From positions 14,660,438 through 14,724,437 of the forward strand of contig CM019238.1 in assembly GCA_009741485.1 (NCBI GenBank): a stretch of DNA of 64,000 nt, given 5' to 3'. Positions 49,806-62,814 of the stretch are shown here, piece by piece. Both the position numbers and the translations under genes were made by a program. This stretch comes from Malurus cyaneus samueli (lineage: Eukaryota > Chordata > Aves > Passeriformes > Maluridae). Under the pieces are notes generated by a model. The model made no database searches, was not told the DNA's origin, and worked only from the letters and a program-made list of their open reading frames with translations. Each line of letters opens with the position of its first letter. Position 1 is the stretch's first letter.

Positions 49806-49868
49806 ATAACAATAATAACAATAATGATACCAATGCTAATACCAACAACAACAACAACAATAATAACA
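49806..49868. repeat. AAT/AAC microsatellite
   Basis: Imperfect runs of aat and aac triplets, including acaacaacaacaacaataat. It is a simple repeat. Confidence 0.9.
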
Positions 49869-52084
49869 GCAACAACCACATATAACTGTATCAGAAGAGA
49901 TGTTCCACATTCCCTGCAGCCCAGTTTCTCTGTCTCAAAGGAATATTATCCACAGAGTAGGATGAAAGCATTTTACACCACAGAGCACGGGGCTAAAATA
50001 AACTGAGTGCAATAGAAAAAGGCATGTGGCTCCAGAAGTGAGAGTGAAGAGAGAGAATTGTGCTCCTCACAAGCTACTGATCCACAAACTGCTAATTCTG
50101 TGCTCAGTGCAATTCAGACTGTCACTCCCAGAACTCCATAATTGCCTCATTATTTTAATTGTAAGTCAATGAAAACCCAACTGACCAGTCAGAAAGACAC
50201 AGAAGGACCTTCCACCTGTGGCCAGAGTAGAAAGGGACATCAGGAGTCTTTCCTAAATGACCCATCAGTTCCTCATCCATCCCCCTATCAGCGCTGTTCC
50301 AGACATGGCTGCTCTCTGAGTATCCAGCCTGGAGCTTTAGGAACTGGGAAGAGTTCTGGAAAATCATCAACGATCAATAATAAGTTTTTCTAATGACAGG
50401 AGCAGAAGAAAGAATATTCTTCAGGCAGGAGGACTGGTTGGAACCAGTTCTGCAGGAAGCATCACGCACCAAGGATCAAGAAGAATGCTAATGTGCAATC
50501 ATTGAACAGAATAGGAGCCAAAACTTGATATAAGGCACGTAATGAATAATGCTACACAATCAGCCTCTCTACACCCACAGCCTCACTAAATTTATGAGCC
50601 ATACATGCCATTGGATGGAATTGAAATGCATTTCCCATCATCGAAGGGTACCGTCCAATCTGCTCTAACACAGGACCATATTGGGGCTGAGCAGACCATT
50701 CTGTTTGTTAGAAACCCACCAGAATGTGCTGGTATTTATATCTCATAAAAGCTGTTCAGTAAACACAGTACAAAGACCTCTGATTTCACAGAATGCATGA
50801 ACACGTGCGAAGAATTTCATTCTAGGATTCCAACACCAGAGAGCTCTCTGTCAAACCAGCCCAACCACCATTCCCCCAGCCTGGGGAATTAAACACCTTT
50901 CCACTTGGAAAAACCATCATAGCCTCACAGGTTAGAATTTCTGAGTTGAAATCACAAACTCTGAATTTGCCTGTGATGGGTATTTCAAAGGAAAATGCAG
51001 TATTAGGGACAACAATTTGGTTTGTTTTTTTTTTTTTTTCCCTGCAGCATCCTGGCATCTTGTCCTTTAACATTTCTGTTGGGGTATTTTTATGGATGTG
51101 GCAGCTCAAGCCTGGGAGAATGACTGTTATAATTCCACTTTTATTGTAAAGATTCTTTGCCAGTCTTGGAAAAAAGTGAAAGAGAAGGAACTACAAAGCC
51201 CCATGACAACCTCTGTCGTGTACAATTGTAAAACCTGCTTCTCCGAGCCACACAAACTGAACTGCAATAAATCAATAAACCAGGAGGGGAAAAGCACAGC
51301 AGGGTCATCACTTCTTCATTGACAAGGAAAGGAAAGGAATCTCTGAGGCTGGAAAGGCACCAGACACACTTTATTTCTGTTCCTGATTCATTGACAATGG
51401 AAAGTGGAAGGACCTTGAGGGATCAGCTGAACCTAAAGGCATCTTCAGCTTTGTCAGTCCCTTTCCAGCAGCAGCAGAACTTCTCCAGACAATCTGCCCC
51501 ATGGCTTAACTTTGGTCATCAGAACATTTTCCTCAGGATTATCTTAAATTTCCCTTGCTGCCTTTAAAAAACATTATTTCTAGAGCTGCTTGTGGTGAAC
51601 AGAGGGGGAAATGCTATTTCCTCTCACTGGTTAAAGACTGTAAAATAGTAAATTTAATAATCTCAAAGACATTTCTACTGAAAGAACTCAAAGCAGAAGA
51701 GATTCTCTAGAAATACCTGACAGAAGGAGAAATCAGCTCTCTTGGCAGGCTCTCGCTCTCTGGGCAAACCAAACACACACAGCTGGAGTTAGTCAGGGCT
51801 TGCAAAACTGCTCCAAAGAATGCCCAGATCTCTGCACTGAGCCTGGAAGGTGTTTGGGTTTGCCCAAGGAGTTACAAACTGCCCCCAGGGAGTCTGAGAG
51901 CCGACTGCAGGGATGGGTGATCTGCTCCCCTGGTGTTCCCTTCCTTCCTGCAGGACAGACCTTCCTGGGATGTTCAACCTCTGCCACCAGAGCCCAGCAG
52001 GAGCCAGAGTCAAAGAAGGATTGACTCCAGGCTGCTCTCTTCAAAATGGGCAGATTCAGGATCCAAAATGTTCAAAAAACCCAG

Positions 52085-52255
52085 AATAGTTTGGGTTGGA
52101 AGGGACCCTAAAACTCATCCCTAAAGCCAACCCCTGCCATGGCAGGGACACCTCCCCCTGTTCCAGGGTGTCCAAACCCTGTCCTGGCCTTGGACACTGC
52201 CAGGGATCCAGGGGCAGCCACAGCTCCTCTGCAAACTGGCCACCCTCAGGGTGTC
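52085..52255 (-). mobile_element. CR1 LINE fragment, about 170 bp, reverse orientation
   Basis: The sequence shows agtttgggttggaagggacc, aacccctgccatggcaggga and cttggacactgccagggatc, all typical of the CR1 3' end. Confidence 0.9.
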
Positions 52256-52259
52256 ATAA

Positions 52260-55200
52260 TTGTTTTTTTAATTATTTCAGAAGAATTTTGTTGCCGGACA
52301 CAGAGCAGATTCCCTCAAAAGCTGTGTGAGCAATAATCTCACACTGTAACTCAAACCCACAGCATCACTGCAGTGATGACAGATTTTACTCTGTGTAGTA
52401 TTCATAGACCAGCAATAAAATACATTGAGAATCTTAAACTTTTTTCCTAAACTTTTCAAGTTATTCATTACAATTATGTTCTATGCTATATTTCTCTCAC
52501 TGAGATCGATTTTGTATTATAACTTGTAGAAGTTGCCTAGCTCTGGGATTCTTAAAAAATGAGCAACATTTGGAAAGAAATCTTGAATTTGGAGTCACTT
52601 CATCACAACTCATTGAGCCAACAACTGAACAAAACACAATGCAAAGGGAAAATGAGTGAGCTGACAGAAATTACCAGGAAGGTATTTATAGAGGAAAATA
52701 TAGAATACTAAATAAAATAATGTTTCATGTAAATGATGGGTAATTTTAATAAAATATTTGTGTGTAATTTAGTTTATTAAAATATTTATAACCTGTTAAC
52801 ACTACAATAACAGAATGGGCCTTGCTGTGCAACTTTCTTTCCAGACAAAGACAAAGATGCATTTCAGAACCATCTCAGCCTAGTGCAGGGGGAAACATAA
52901 GTGACGAGGCAACTTCATAGTGGCTCAGAGTCAGAAAATTCTGGTTTGTTACCTTGGTGTTGTTTTGAGTCGATGGCAACAACCCCCGGTCTTGTGCAAG
53001 CATTTTGGAGAGAGAATTACGGGTATAATTCAGGAATAAGGTGCTTTGTAGGGTGGAGTTAAACTTCAAAGGCGGTGAAATAAGGGCCAGTCATCACTGC
53101 TCCTCACAGTGTCCTCCTATTGTAATTAAATAGGACATTAATTGCTAAGTGTTATGACATTTAATCAGCTGTATAAAAATAATAATAATAGTAATGAAGA
53201 ATGATAAGCATCATCATCAAAATTATTATGAGAACGAGCTGAGATTCCACGACCAGTGTTTCTAAAAGTTGTTACAGACAAGTCATCCCAAAGTGTAAGT
53301 AGTGTCCAAAATATTTTCTTGGAATGTATCCTGACAAAATTTTTCTTTAATGAGGCTTTTTGCAAAGAATCCCAGGGTTCCCACTCACCAAATGAAACAA
53401 CAACTTCCTCTGCCATTGTATTGGATCTATTTATCCCTATAAATATGTGAAATGTTTCTTTTCTTTTTAGTCAGGATACATTCATGAAAAATTGTCATTA
53501 CAGGGGGCAGGCCAAGTAAAGGATGGCAAATGATTCGTCACAAAAGCATGAACAACATTTCAGCTGCAGACCCCAAATAAAAATCTTGACTTTTATTCTC
53601 TCATTTTACACCGCTTTCCTCTCCCACACAAAAAACTCGATTAGATACACCCATTCCTTTCTCCTGTAGCACAGGAACTGTCCCTCAATAAATGGGTGTT
53701 TAAAACCCTGTCCTTCAGGCCTTTGTAGAAAACATTAAAACAATGAGAATAAGACAGGAATGTTAAAAAAAAAAAAAAACTCAAACAAAGTCTTGCTAAA
53801 AAAAGAAACAAAACAAACAACCAAACAAAACCACCAAAAAAACTCAAAGCCCCACAAAAAAAAAAATCACCAAAAAACCCACCAAAAACCCACCAAAACC
53901 CAAATTAATGATTTGAACATGTTCTGAACTATTCAGGCTGAACAAGAAAGGATGAATCAATGGATCTCAGCAGTACCCACTGCAGGCTTTTTATCTTTTC
54001 CTTGCACATTCCCAGTTCTCACAGCCTGGGCAATTCTTACAGCTGGTTATTCCCACAAATCTCTTTTGTTGTGAGGTTTTGCCTGTTTGTTTTCCACTGA
54101 GCCACTTCCAACAAACACCAAAACCCACCAGTGAAATCCTTGGTGCTGGGTGGGAAAACCTTCCCGGGCTATTACGAGGAAAAGGAAAGATGCCCGTTAT
54201 GGTCCAAGCACATTTTATAGGGATGAAAACAGGAATGGAGCAGCACAATCTTTTTCATCCTTCAAAGCAGAAGGAATCATCAGTTTTGAACGCAGAGATT
54301 CGATGTTAGCTCATGTCTGAGTTCCAGGAGCCACCCTGGCAGGGAGAAAATTCACTCTGAGGATAAAGGGAAGGAATGCAGTCATGAGGAGCTGCAAGAA
54401 TTTCCCAGCTGGGTCCATGCAATCACCCAAAAAATGCTCCTGATGTTCTGCAAACATTCCATGCCTCCCCTGGATATCCTGACACGAGCTCTGCCTGGCA
54501 GGGAGCAGGTGCCTCCACAAACAAAAAAAAGAGGTTTTTTTTCCATTATTTTGCAGAACAGCCAATTAATCTCCCTTTAGCTCACATATTCTTGCCAAAT
54601 AGTGACACTAAGGAATTTTCTTGTGAACTTGGTCTTATCTTCAAGACTGCTAATTTGGCAAAACAATTACTCCCAACTGCTTCCTCTCGCTCCCCAATTA
54701 ACTCATTTTTTCTTGTATTCTCATGCACAAAGCAGGGAGCTCCAGCAGCAGGAGTTTTCACTGGATGGGATGTGCCGTTTCCCACACTCTGCACTGGTGC
54801 TATATTTGTTATTTAGAACAAGCCCAGATTGTTCCTGGAACGGTGCCTATAGAAACTCCTGCTGTAATGTGTTTATGTGATCTATAATTACGGGCAAGCT
54901 GCGACCTGAGCGTTATCAAACGCCAGAGCCGGGCCCTGGATTAACTATTCCATCTGATAAATCCCCTCTCTTCAGCAGCTCATGCCACAGAAGCTAAAAG
55001 AACATTGAGGTTGCATTTTTGAGCTTCAGGAGAAAAGCTGGACAATCTGTAACATTCCAAGCCAGTTAAAGGATGTTCAAATCTGCTGAATTCTCCCCAA
55101 AGCAGCAGGGATGTCGAGGCACCAGGATGAAAATTAGGCCAAGATTAGTTAATGTTGTCTATTTGCATTTGAAAATGTTGTCAAAAACCACAAAGAAGAT

Positions 55201-58200
55201 GTAGGAACAATCATGGTCCTCACCTGCCAACAGCTGACCTGTGTACACAAATAAAAACAGAAAAATCTGGTTATAATCCAGCAAACAACAGATTATTATG
55301 AATTTTCATCTAAATACTGTGTCAAGATAAATAATTAGGGCAGTCTCAGTAACTGTAGGAAGAAAAATCTTTATAGAAATAACATTTTAGTTAAACAGAA
55401 GAGTAGAGCTGAAAGGTTTAATTATTAGAATTATTTTTATGTACTTCACATACAGACCTCAATACCTTTTCATACCCAATATTTTCTATTTTTCTGACAT
55501 TAAACATCAAAACAAGTTTTTTTTAAAAAAAACCCCTGTAAATACATGCTAGTAATTTTCATTCATTCTGATTCAAGGCAGCAAGTTATCAAGCAGAATT
55601 TTTAAATCATCATAATATTTATAAATACTTTTACTCCCATCTATTAAACACCTCTTTCACATGTGATGTCTGAGACAGATTTATAAAATCTCACTTCAAT
55701 GCTATCTTATCTTTCTCTCCTATGCCATTGTCTCACCTGTGCATCACCACAAGGCAGATAAAGGGGTTCTGATGGTATTTTTGGATATTCATTCCCATTA
55801 ACGAGCTGAGGCAGAATATGACATGTAAATCATCCAAAGTGCAGAGGGACAGGCAGGGCAGGGGCTGGTGCTGCAGTTTGACATTTTACATCTTCTTCTT
55901 TCTTTACAAATTTTATTTTGAATGGAATCCAAGCCTAAAAGATGAAATTGCAGTTCTGAAATGGATGTGGCCAAAGGAGCACCAGCACAGCTGGTCTCTC
56001 TGAAATGAGGTGCAGATGGCAGAATTCTTGCAGCAGCAATCTTACAGAATTTGGTAGGAAAATTGCACAATCTGCCTTATCAGCTCACCAAGGGCATTCC
56101 TGCAGGTGTGGGGAACCAACTTCTGCTCTCTCAAATCTGACAATTCCCAATTTGCGACTCCAGCAGCAGTTTTTTACATCCAAATTAAATATTATTTTGT
56201 TGGTTTGGTCTTGCTCTGTCCTTCTGATCAGCTGCAAGAAATAATTACTCAGTATTTTGATATGGAGCTCCAATCGAGTTTGGAGTTTTCTGTTGCATCA
56301 TGGCATGATTAAAGATTATATAAGAAGTTAACACAAGCTGGTACCTCTGACCCAGTGGAAGAAGGAGGAAATAAAGGAAAAGTTCCTTCTCGAGGTCACT
56401 GTGACTGTAAGGACATTACAGACATGTCTGACATTTCATCTCCCATGGCAAATTCCCAAAGAATTGCAAATCAATACCTCAATTCCAAGCTCTTCCAGCT
56501 CCAGCTCCTCCTTCCTGGCTCTCTGCAGGTACACAAAGCTACACAATGCTTTAGTCAGGAAAATAACTCCACTGTAGACCTCATTTTTTAAAAAAAATTA
56601 AAGTTTTCTACAGATGCCTGAATGAAATCTGTCCTGTATGTAATAATATGAATGCCATTTGAATCCATATAGGAAATACCATATGTGTCAATGTCATTTC
56701 AATAAAGAATGTTAATTACAAACACACCCAATTATCTCCTCATGGCAGGAATTTCTGTTTATTAACATGGCTAATGTTGTACATTTAACACATTTGGGTT
56801 TATTCTAAACATTAATAGGACCTCAATAAGTAAAGGATTAAAAGCCATTGCTACACCAAACCCCAGTACCTGAGCGTGCCAGGGGCTGTGGGATGGGGAA
56901 GATTATTGTTGATAGGGAAATGTGTTTATATGGGATCAGCCTTTTTTCTCCTGAGCTCTGTGATGAATTTTAGGTTATCCAAGGTAAGCCATCACTCTCT
57001 CGTGCCTGTACCATATCACCAAGTGCAGAATTCCATGTCCTTGGAGTAAACAATCCCTTCTCATGCCAGAGGCTCCAGCACATCCCAGCGCCTTCAGCTG
57101 GGGCACTTTTGATGTCCCCTTTGCTATGATGTGGAAATACCTAAACACAAATGTATGGATGTGTGAATATGGATTTGTAACACAGATTAGGCAAATTATT
57201 TTCTGCAATATTCCTTTCTCCCCACTGCAGCCTCCTGGGGTATGATCTGCTCCCAGCTGTGCTCTGAGTGTTCTCAGATCCGAGGGGATGTTGTGATTTT
57301 ACACTGTGTGTAAAATCAGAGAATCTTCTTTGGGGTCTGCAGCTGCAATATTATTCCTGCATTGTGAGGAATCATTTGCCATCCCTTTTCTTGGCCTGGC
57401 CCCTGAAAATGGTGCAAAATGATAATTTTTCGTGATTGTGCCCTGGAGTTAATGGAATTACTCCCCTCAGAAAAATGTAAGTGAAGGATTTTTTCCTTCT
57501 CCTTTACAGTGGCAGCTGAATTTCACAGATCCAGTGAAGAGGGAGAACTTTCTTTGATCAGATTCTACACCAGGAATACAAATGTCGTGTTCTGCTCTAC
57601 CCAGAACCATTAACACTAAACTACAGCTAATAAATGTGCCACAGAAACAAGGAACAAACACAAATCCCACCTCCCACGCTCCTGCACACCAGCAGCTCAC
57701 AGTGCCAAAGCTCTCCTGGTTCTTGGAATAATCCTGCTGGTGTGCTTGGAGGGCTCCCAGGGACAGGGACAGCCAGTGGAGCCCTTTGTGTGAAGGCACA
57801 TTTAGATAGAGAGAAGGTCATTGAAGATAATTCTGCTTATGAAGACGGCTGCTCCTTTGAGTCAACCGATTTTTTAATTATGTGTTACTCTTCAGGTGGA
57901 ATTTTGGATGTTATTTTCTTTGATATCTCTGTGACTCATGCTTCAGTTGAGCAAAGCAAGCTTCAATTTGCTAATGCAAGTGTGTACAAATTTGAAACTG
58001 GTTAGGTTGGGTGTGCCTGCCTGTAGAAACACACATTTTCTTACAGTTTTCAATGAATGTTACTGGTGCAAAATTATCTGGCTACATCTTAGTTGAATTT
58101 ACATATTTCATAGTTTGAATGCCATCCTTTCAAAGTTAATTCAGCCTGCTGATTGCTGAGGTTCAGAAGAGGAAAACTCCATTAATTGTGATAAAACCAG

Positions 58201-58460
58201 TGAGTGATGAGGAGTTGTCTGTCTTGATCAGGTCACGGGGGTTACACAAGCTGCTGGCATCACCTCACACCTGCTGGAGAAAGCAGGGGGGAAATAAATG
58301 GTTTTCATTGAGAAAATGAAGAAATTGCTCTTTTGTTTCCCTTCAGGCTGTAGCCTGTGGTTTGCAAAGCGTGGAGTGAGCCTGCTCCCTCTTCACCCTT
58401 CTGTGAGGATGCAGGGGAGCAGAGCCCACAGCTCCTTCCTGGGGTGATGGGAAACATTTC
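52260..58460. other. Gene-poor region
   Basis: No known exon or RNA gene is seen. There is an A-rich simple-sequence tract at 53766-53900 made of caaa and ccaaaa units. A GC-richer unique patch lies at 54880-54960 within AT-rich sequence and may be a conserved element. Confidence 0.45.
53766..53900. repeat. A-rich low-complexity tract
   Basis: It has runs of A with caaa, ccaaac and ccaccaaaa units. A similar but shorter tract lies at 29790-29835. Low complexity only. Confidence 0.8.
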
Positions 58461-58464
58461 ATGA

Positions 58465-58992
58465 AGGGAAAAGGAAGGGAAAAGGAGTAAGGGAAAGGAG
58501 TAGGGAAAGGAGTAGGGAAAGGAGTAGGGAAAGGAGTAGGGAAAGGAGTAGAAAGAGTAGGGAAGGAGTAGGGAAGATAGGGAAGGAGTAGGGAAAGGAG
58601 TAAGGGAAAGGAGTAGGGAAAGGAGTAGGGAAAGGAGTAGGGAAAGGAGTAGGGAAAGGAGTGGGAAAGGAGTAGGGAAAGGAGTAGGGAAAGGAGTAAG
58701 GGAAAGGAGTAGGGAAAGGAGTAGGGAAGGAGTAGGGAAAGAGTAGGGAAAGGAGTAGATGGGAAAGGAGTAGGGAAAGGAGTAGGGAAAGGAGTAGGGA
58801 AAGGAGTAGGGAAAGGAGTAGGGAAAGGAGTAGGGAAAGGAGTAGGGAAAGGAGTAGGGAAAGGAGGTAGGGAAAGGAGTAGGGAAAGGAGTAGGGAAAG
58901 GAGTAGGGAAAGGAGTAGGGAAAGGAGTAGGGAAAGGAGTAGGGAAGGAGTAGGGAAAGGAGTAGGGAAAGGATAGGGAAAAGGAAGGGAAA
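58465..58992. repeat. 12-bp purine-rich minisatellite, over 500 bp
   Basis: About 40 copies of gggaaaggagta are present, with occasional one-base insertions or deletions (for example at 58545-58590 and near 58757). One strand is nearly all purine except for one T per unit. Because the unit is a multiple of three, the minus strand shows long Ser-Phe-Pro-Tyr-repeat open frames (58305-59055), which are artefacts. Confidence 0.95.
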
Positions 58993-58994
58993 AG

Positions 58995-61900
58995 TTCCAA
59001 GTCCTCTGTGTGACCCTCCACCCTCCCCTCCCAGCTGGGACCGTCTCCAGCTCACACTGCCATGGTCAGCCCAGCATCACAAACAAATTCCAGGCTTCTT
59101 GAGGAATTTCACCAACACACTGGGACTTTTGGGGAGAAACTGCAGAAATAACTTTGCATTTAAATGTAGGTAACTCTCCCCCAGTGCATTTCCTGGCACT
59201 GCAGAAATCCTGATTTATCCTATGCCTGCAGTGTATTGTAGGAGAAAAACAAGGCTTACAAATCAGTATTTCAGCGTGCTAATCCACTGCCTTGCAATAT
59301 ACTTGTTTATTATTTGCAAATGTACAAATATGCGAAAATTAATTGTACCATTTGCTTTCTCAAAATAAATATGTTTTTTCATCTACCAATCCAAATGTTT
59401 CCAAAGAACTGAGTGATTAATATCGTCTCTGAAACTGTGATTATGTCAATAAACATAAAGCAAGATATTGGACTAAGTATGACTCCAACTGTGAGTGATT
59501 TATAGTGATAAAAATACACAGATGCCATCTGTACCAACAGAAGAACACTCGTCACAAATTTGTCTTGTGGTAACACTTCTCTCTCATTTATACTGAAACG
59601 AGCACTATTTCTCTTCCAAAGGCACTGACAGTAAAATATGGCCACTTTTCAAGTGAGTAACCCAACAGCAGGAGAAATACACCCAAAACTATGAATTAAA
59701 CTCATTCTCTGACTCGCTGAAGGCCTCCAGGATGTCTCATTGAATGCTCACCAAGCATTAAGCCCAGTTTGCCAGCCAAAATCAGGAGCTGCTTCCCCAC
59801 TGAGAGGTTTTTTGGGGGGTGACACTTCTTACCTTTTGCAGAGAAAATCAAAACAAAAAAAAAAAAAAACAGGAGAACCTTCATCCAAAACAGCAAAATC
59901 TTCAGGTGGAGAAGGCAGCCCAAGTCATCAGTCTGATCTCAGCAGTGTGGATGGAGCTTGGCAGCTTCTGTGCCACTTCAGCATTAAGGCAGAAGGCCAC
60001 AGGGGATGCATTGGGGAAAGCAGGGCAGGACTGAGCACCCTGATAAATATCAGTCAACTTCAAATGCTGACAGCCAGATCAAAAGAAAAGGAGAATTTGA
60101 ATAGGATCTGCACGCAGAAAGCTTCCAGTAGCAGCTGCAAAAACAAAGATTTGGTACCCAAAGCGTTATTCATTTCTAACTATACATGAAATCCTGAGAG
60201 TTTGGGAGTGGTGAAGGGTGACAGCATTATTATAATTTATTAGCAGGTGAAATAAAGCCATGGCAAGTGCAGGGCAGGTCTGGCTGGGTCCCCCTGAGGA
60301 TGCCTCATATTCCCAGTTCTGCTTGTGTTCATCTCTGGATGTCTGGAGGAAAGCACCAACACCCACAGCCTTTCAGAAATACTTTCCACCCAGTGGCCTG
60401 AAGTGTGTCTGCCTTGGGCTCTAAAATATGGCAAGAATGTAAGTTAAAGTGCAAAGTAAAGCTGTATTTATTTCTGATTTTTGTTCTGTCACTGTGCTTC
60501 CACCCCCACTTCTGTCAGTGCTCCAACCCCGCAAAATCTCCTTTGTATCAGAAAGCTGACAGATTTAGCTCCTGAACACTCCAAGATACTTTGCCTGCTG
60601 AAATTTAGGAAAACAGAACAGCTGTCACTCAAACATACTTTGCAAGCAGCAAGCCTGTTCAGTTTCTAATGTTTACTCCCCAAAAATCAACACTTCAATG
60701 ACACGTCCTGCTGACATCATAAACCCCACACTGCAGTCTGACAGACATGTGGAGCAAACCAGTGCCAGAGCCTGGCCTTCCAGAGTTCTCACACAGCTGA
60801 TGTTGGGGATTTGGGAAATCACATTTTCTTTACTGTTTTGAACTGTGTCTCCTGGTCAGGTAATGAATTTTTTTTGTAGGAGTGAAGAGTTGAGGATAAT
60901 TCCACCTGGAGCAATTCACTGCACAGGCACAGCCACAGGAATGGATAAGGAACAATTTGCCATGAGCTGAATGGCTCAGGCTGCTGATTTCATGTTGATT
61001 TTTTGGTTCTGGCATCCCTCAGGATCACACCAGGGTGCTACACTCAAACCCAAGAGCTTTTCGCCCCTTGACAAGCTGTGAGATCAAGAAGCTCCCCTGG
61101 ACAATGGGCATTTTCTCATGAGCTCATTCGTTCATGATTTCACCTCCTGATCCTCACTAAATCTTCTCAAAGTGCACTGAAAGGCACAGAAAATCCCATT
61201 TATCAAGGACTGGGGAAAGACACAGCAAAAACTCAGCTCCTGATAGCTTTTCCTCTAAGAAACCAACCAATTTTCAGATTCCATAGAACCATCACAAAAA
61301 TGAAAAATAAATTCACTGACTGCACAGCAGACAACCCCCAGCACTCAGTTTCCATCAGTCAAGCCTTGCTACTCATTCTAGGGGGCGGATTTTTAATTCC
61401 AACTTTGATGCTGCTCTGCTCATTAGCAGATTTTCCATACCAGCCAAATGCCACTTCTGTGCCAGCAAGACATGCAAAAGTGGGTGATCTGAAATTATTT
61501 TCCCTAATGACATTTTCTTTCTGGATGCAAATAAAAATTGTGTCTGAGCGTGTATCTGTATAATGCAATTACATGGCTTGACACAGTAACTACAATCCTA
61601 AATTAATCAGCTGCACATGAAAACTCCATGAAAATCTAGTCCTGGTATTTAATATCCATCGTTCACCTGTCAGCAGCCACCATCAGGGGTATTTCTCTGC
61701 TGGTTTGTGAGTTAGAATTGCACAATTGTAAAATGTACAATTCTAAAGCAGTAACCATTCCCTCTCAGCATGACTGACTGTGGATATTTACTAAAAACAA
61801 TGCAAAAAAATCACAGGAAGCAGTAGACACTTTTCTACAAAATATGCCCATAAATATGTAGTACTAATGGAGTAAAAGTTGTATTATTTCTTAGTTTTCC

Positions 61901-62130
61901 CATGCTGCTTAGTTGTTTTTTTGTTGAAAAAAGTGATGGAAGATGTTTTCAGATATCTGCACTTATCAATACCCTCAACTGAACAATATAGCATGAAATG
62001 CATAAGGAAAATGTGACTGAAAATTAAAAAAAAAAAAAAACCCTAGTTTTACATTGTTATAAACCTCCAAAGTGCATCCATATACCAACAGTTTTCATAC
62101 TTTCATACCTCAAAATTAATAGAAGATGTT
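58995..62130. other. Gene-poor region
   Basis: AT-rich unique sequence with short poly-A runs near 59857 and 62026. I see no gene, RNA or clear mobile element. Confidence 0.45.
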
Positions 62131-62139
62131 TGTTTTTCC

Positions 62140-62245
62140 TTGTGTCCAAGGCCAGGTTGGACAGTGGAGGTGTCCCCGTCCATGGCAGGGGTGGCACTGG
62201 ATGGGCTTTAAGGTCCTTTCCAACCCAAACCATTCTGGGATTCCA
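62140..62245 (+). mobile_element. CR1 LINE 3'-end fragment, forward orientation
   Basis: It reads gtccaaggccaggttggaca, ggcaggggtggcactggatg and ggtcctttccaacccaaacc, ending cattctgggattc, a CR1 3' terminus in forward orientation. Confidence 0.9.
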
Positions 62246-62499
62246 CCCAGGAGAGAACAGACACAGGAAAATAAATGCCACCTGTGATTTGGATATAAAA
62301 CAAATCACAGGGTGAAAAAATTAGCCTAAACATTTAAAAGTAAATTTCAAAACAATCACAAAGGTCGCATTTTTCAAGACACTCAAACTCCAAAAGACGC
62401 CCCTACACTGCTTCACTAAAATGTACGTCTTAAAAGTCAGTCTTGGTGGGATTATTTGAATTTACAGAAGCAGAATTTCTGCTTTTGGGTGTATCTAAA

Positions 62500-62810
62500 C
62501 CCTCTAAGTGAGGAGAGCCGATCAGACTCAGTCCCGGAGGGAACGCGGAGCATCCCGGACATTCCCAGCTCAGACACGGAACGTCCCAAATCCATCAAAT
62601 CACGTGAAAATCCTCATTTCCATGGCTGACGTCAGAATCGCCGCTGGTGGGAAAGTGAGAGGACAGCTCTCTCTGCTGGTGCTTTCCTGAAAAAAATAGC
62701 GCTGGAGTGGAAATGATCGCGGATATTGAGCGCTGTCCCGAGCTCCGCTCGCCCGCTTTGTGCAGCCGCAGTTTCCGCGCCCCTCCGTTCTCCTGCTGAC
62801 TGATGGCTAA
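62500..62810. promoter_or_regulatory. Promoter-like GC-rich patch with CRE, E-box and E2F-like sites
   Basis: Within AT-rich DNA, about 300 bases are rich in CpG. They contain a palindromic E-box CACGTG at 62601-62606, a perfect cyclic-AMP response element TGACGTCA at 62627-62634, and an E2F-like TTTCCGCGCC near 62771-62780. No recognisable coding exon is attached on either strand. It could be a promoter of an unseen gene or transcript, or a distal enhancer. Confidence 0.4.
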
Positions 62811-62814
62811 GAAA

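Larger units (their letters stand above)
42500..52080. other. Gene-poor region upstream of POF1B
   Basis: I recognise no exon of a known gene. The region is AT-rich unique sequence with a 49-bp duplication at 49222-49336 and an AAT/AAC microsatellite at 49806-49868. The longest open frame (46984-47514, + strand) shows no known domain or repeat, and its length is within what chance gives in a window of this size. Confidence 0.5.

Noticed and set aside
58305..59055. Silk-like Ser-Phe-Pro-Tyr repeat protein on the minus strand
   Set aside because: It is a by-product of the 12-bp minisatellite. There is no promoter, splice signal or homolog.
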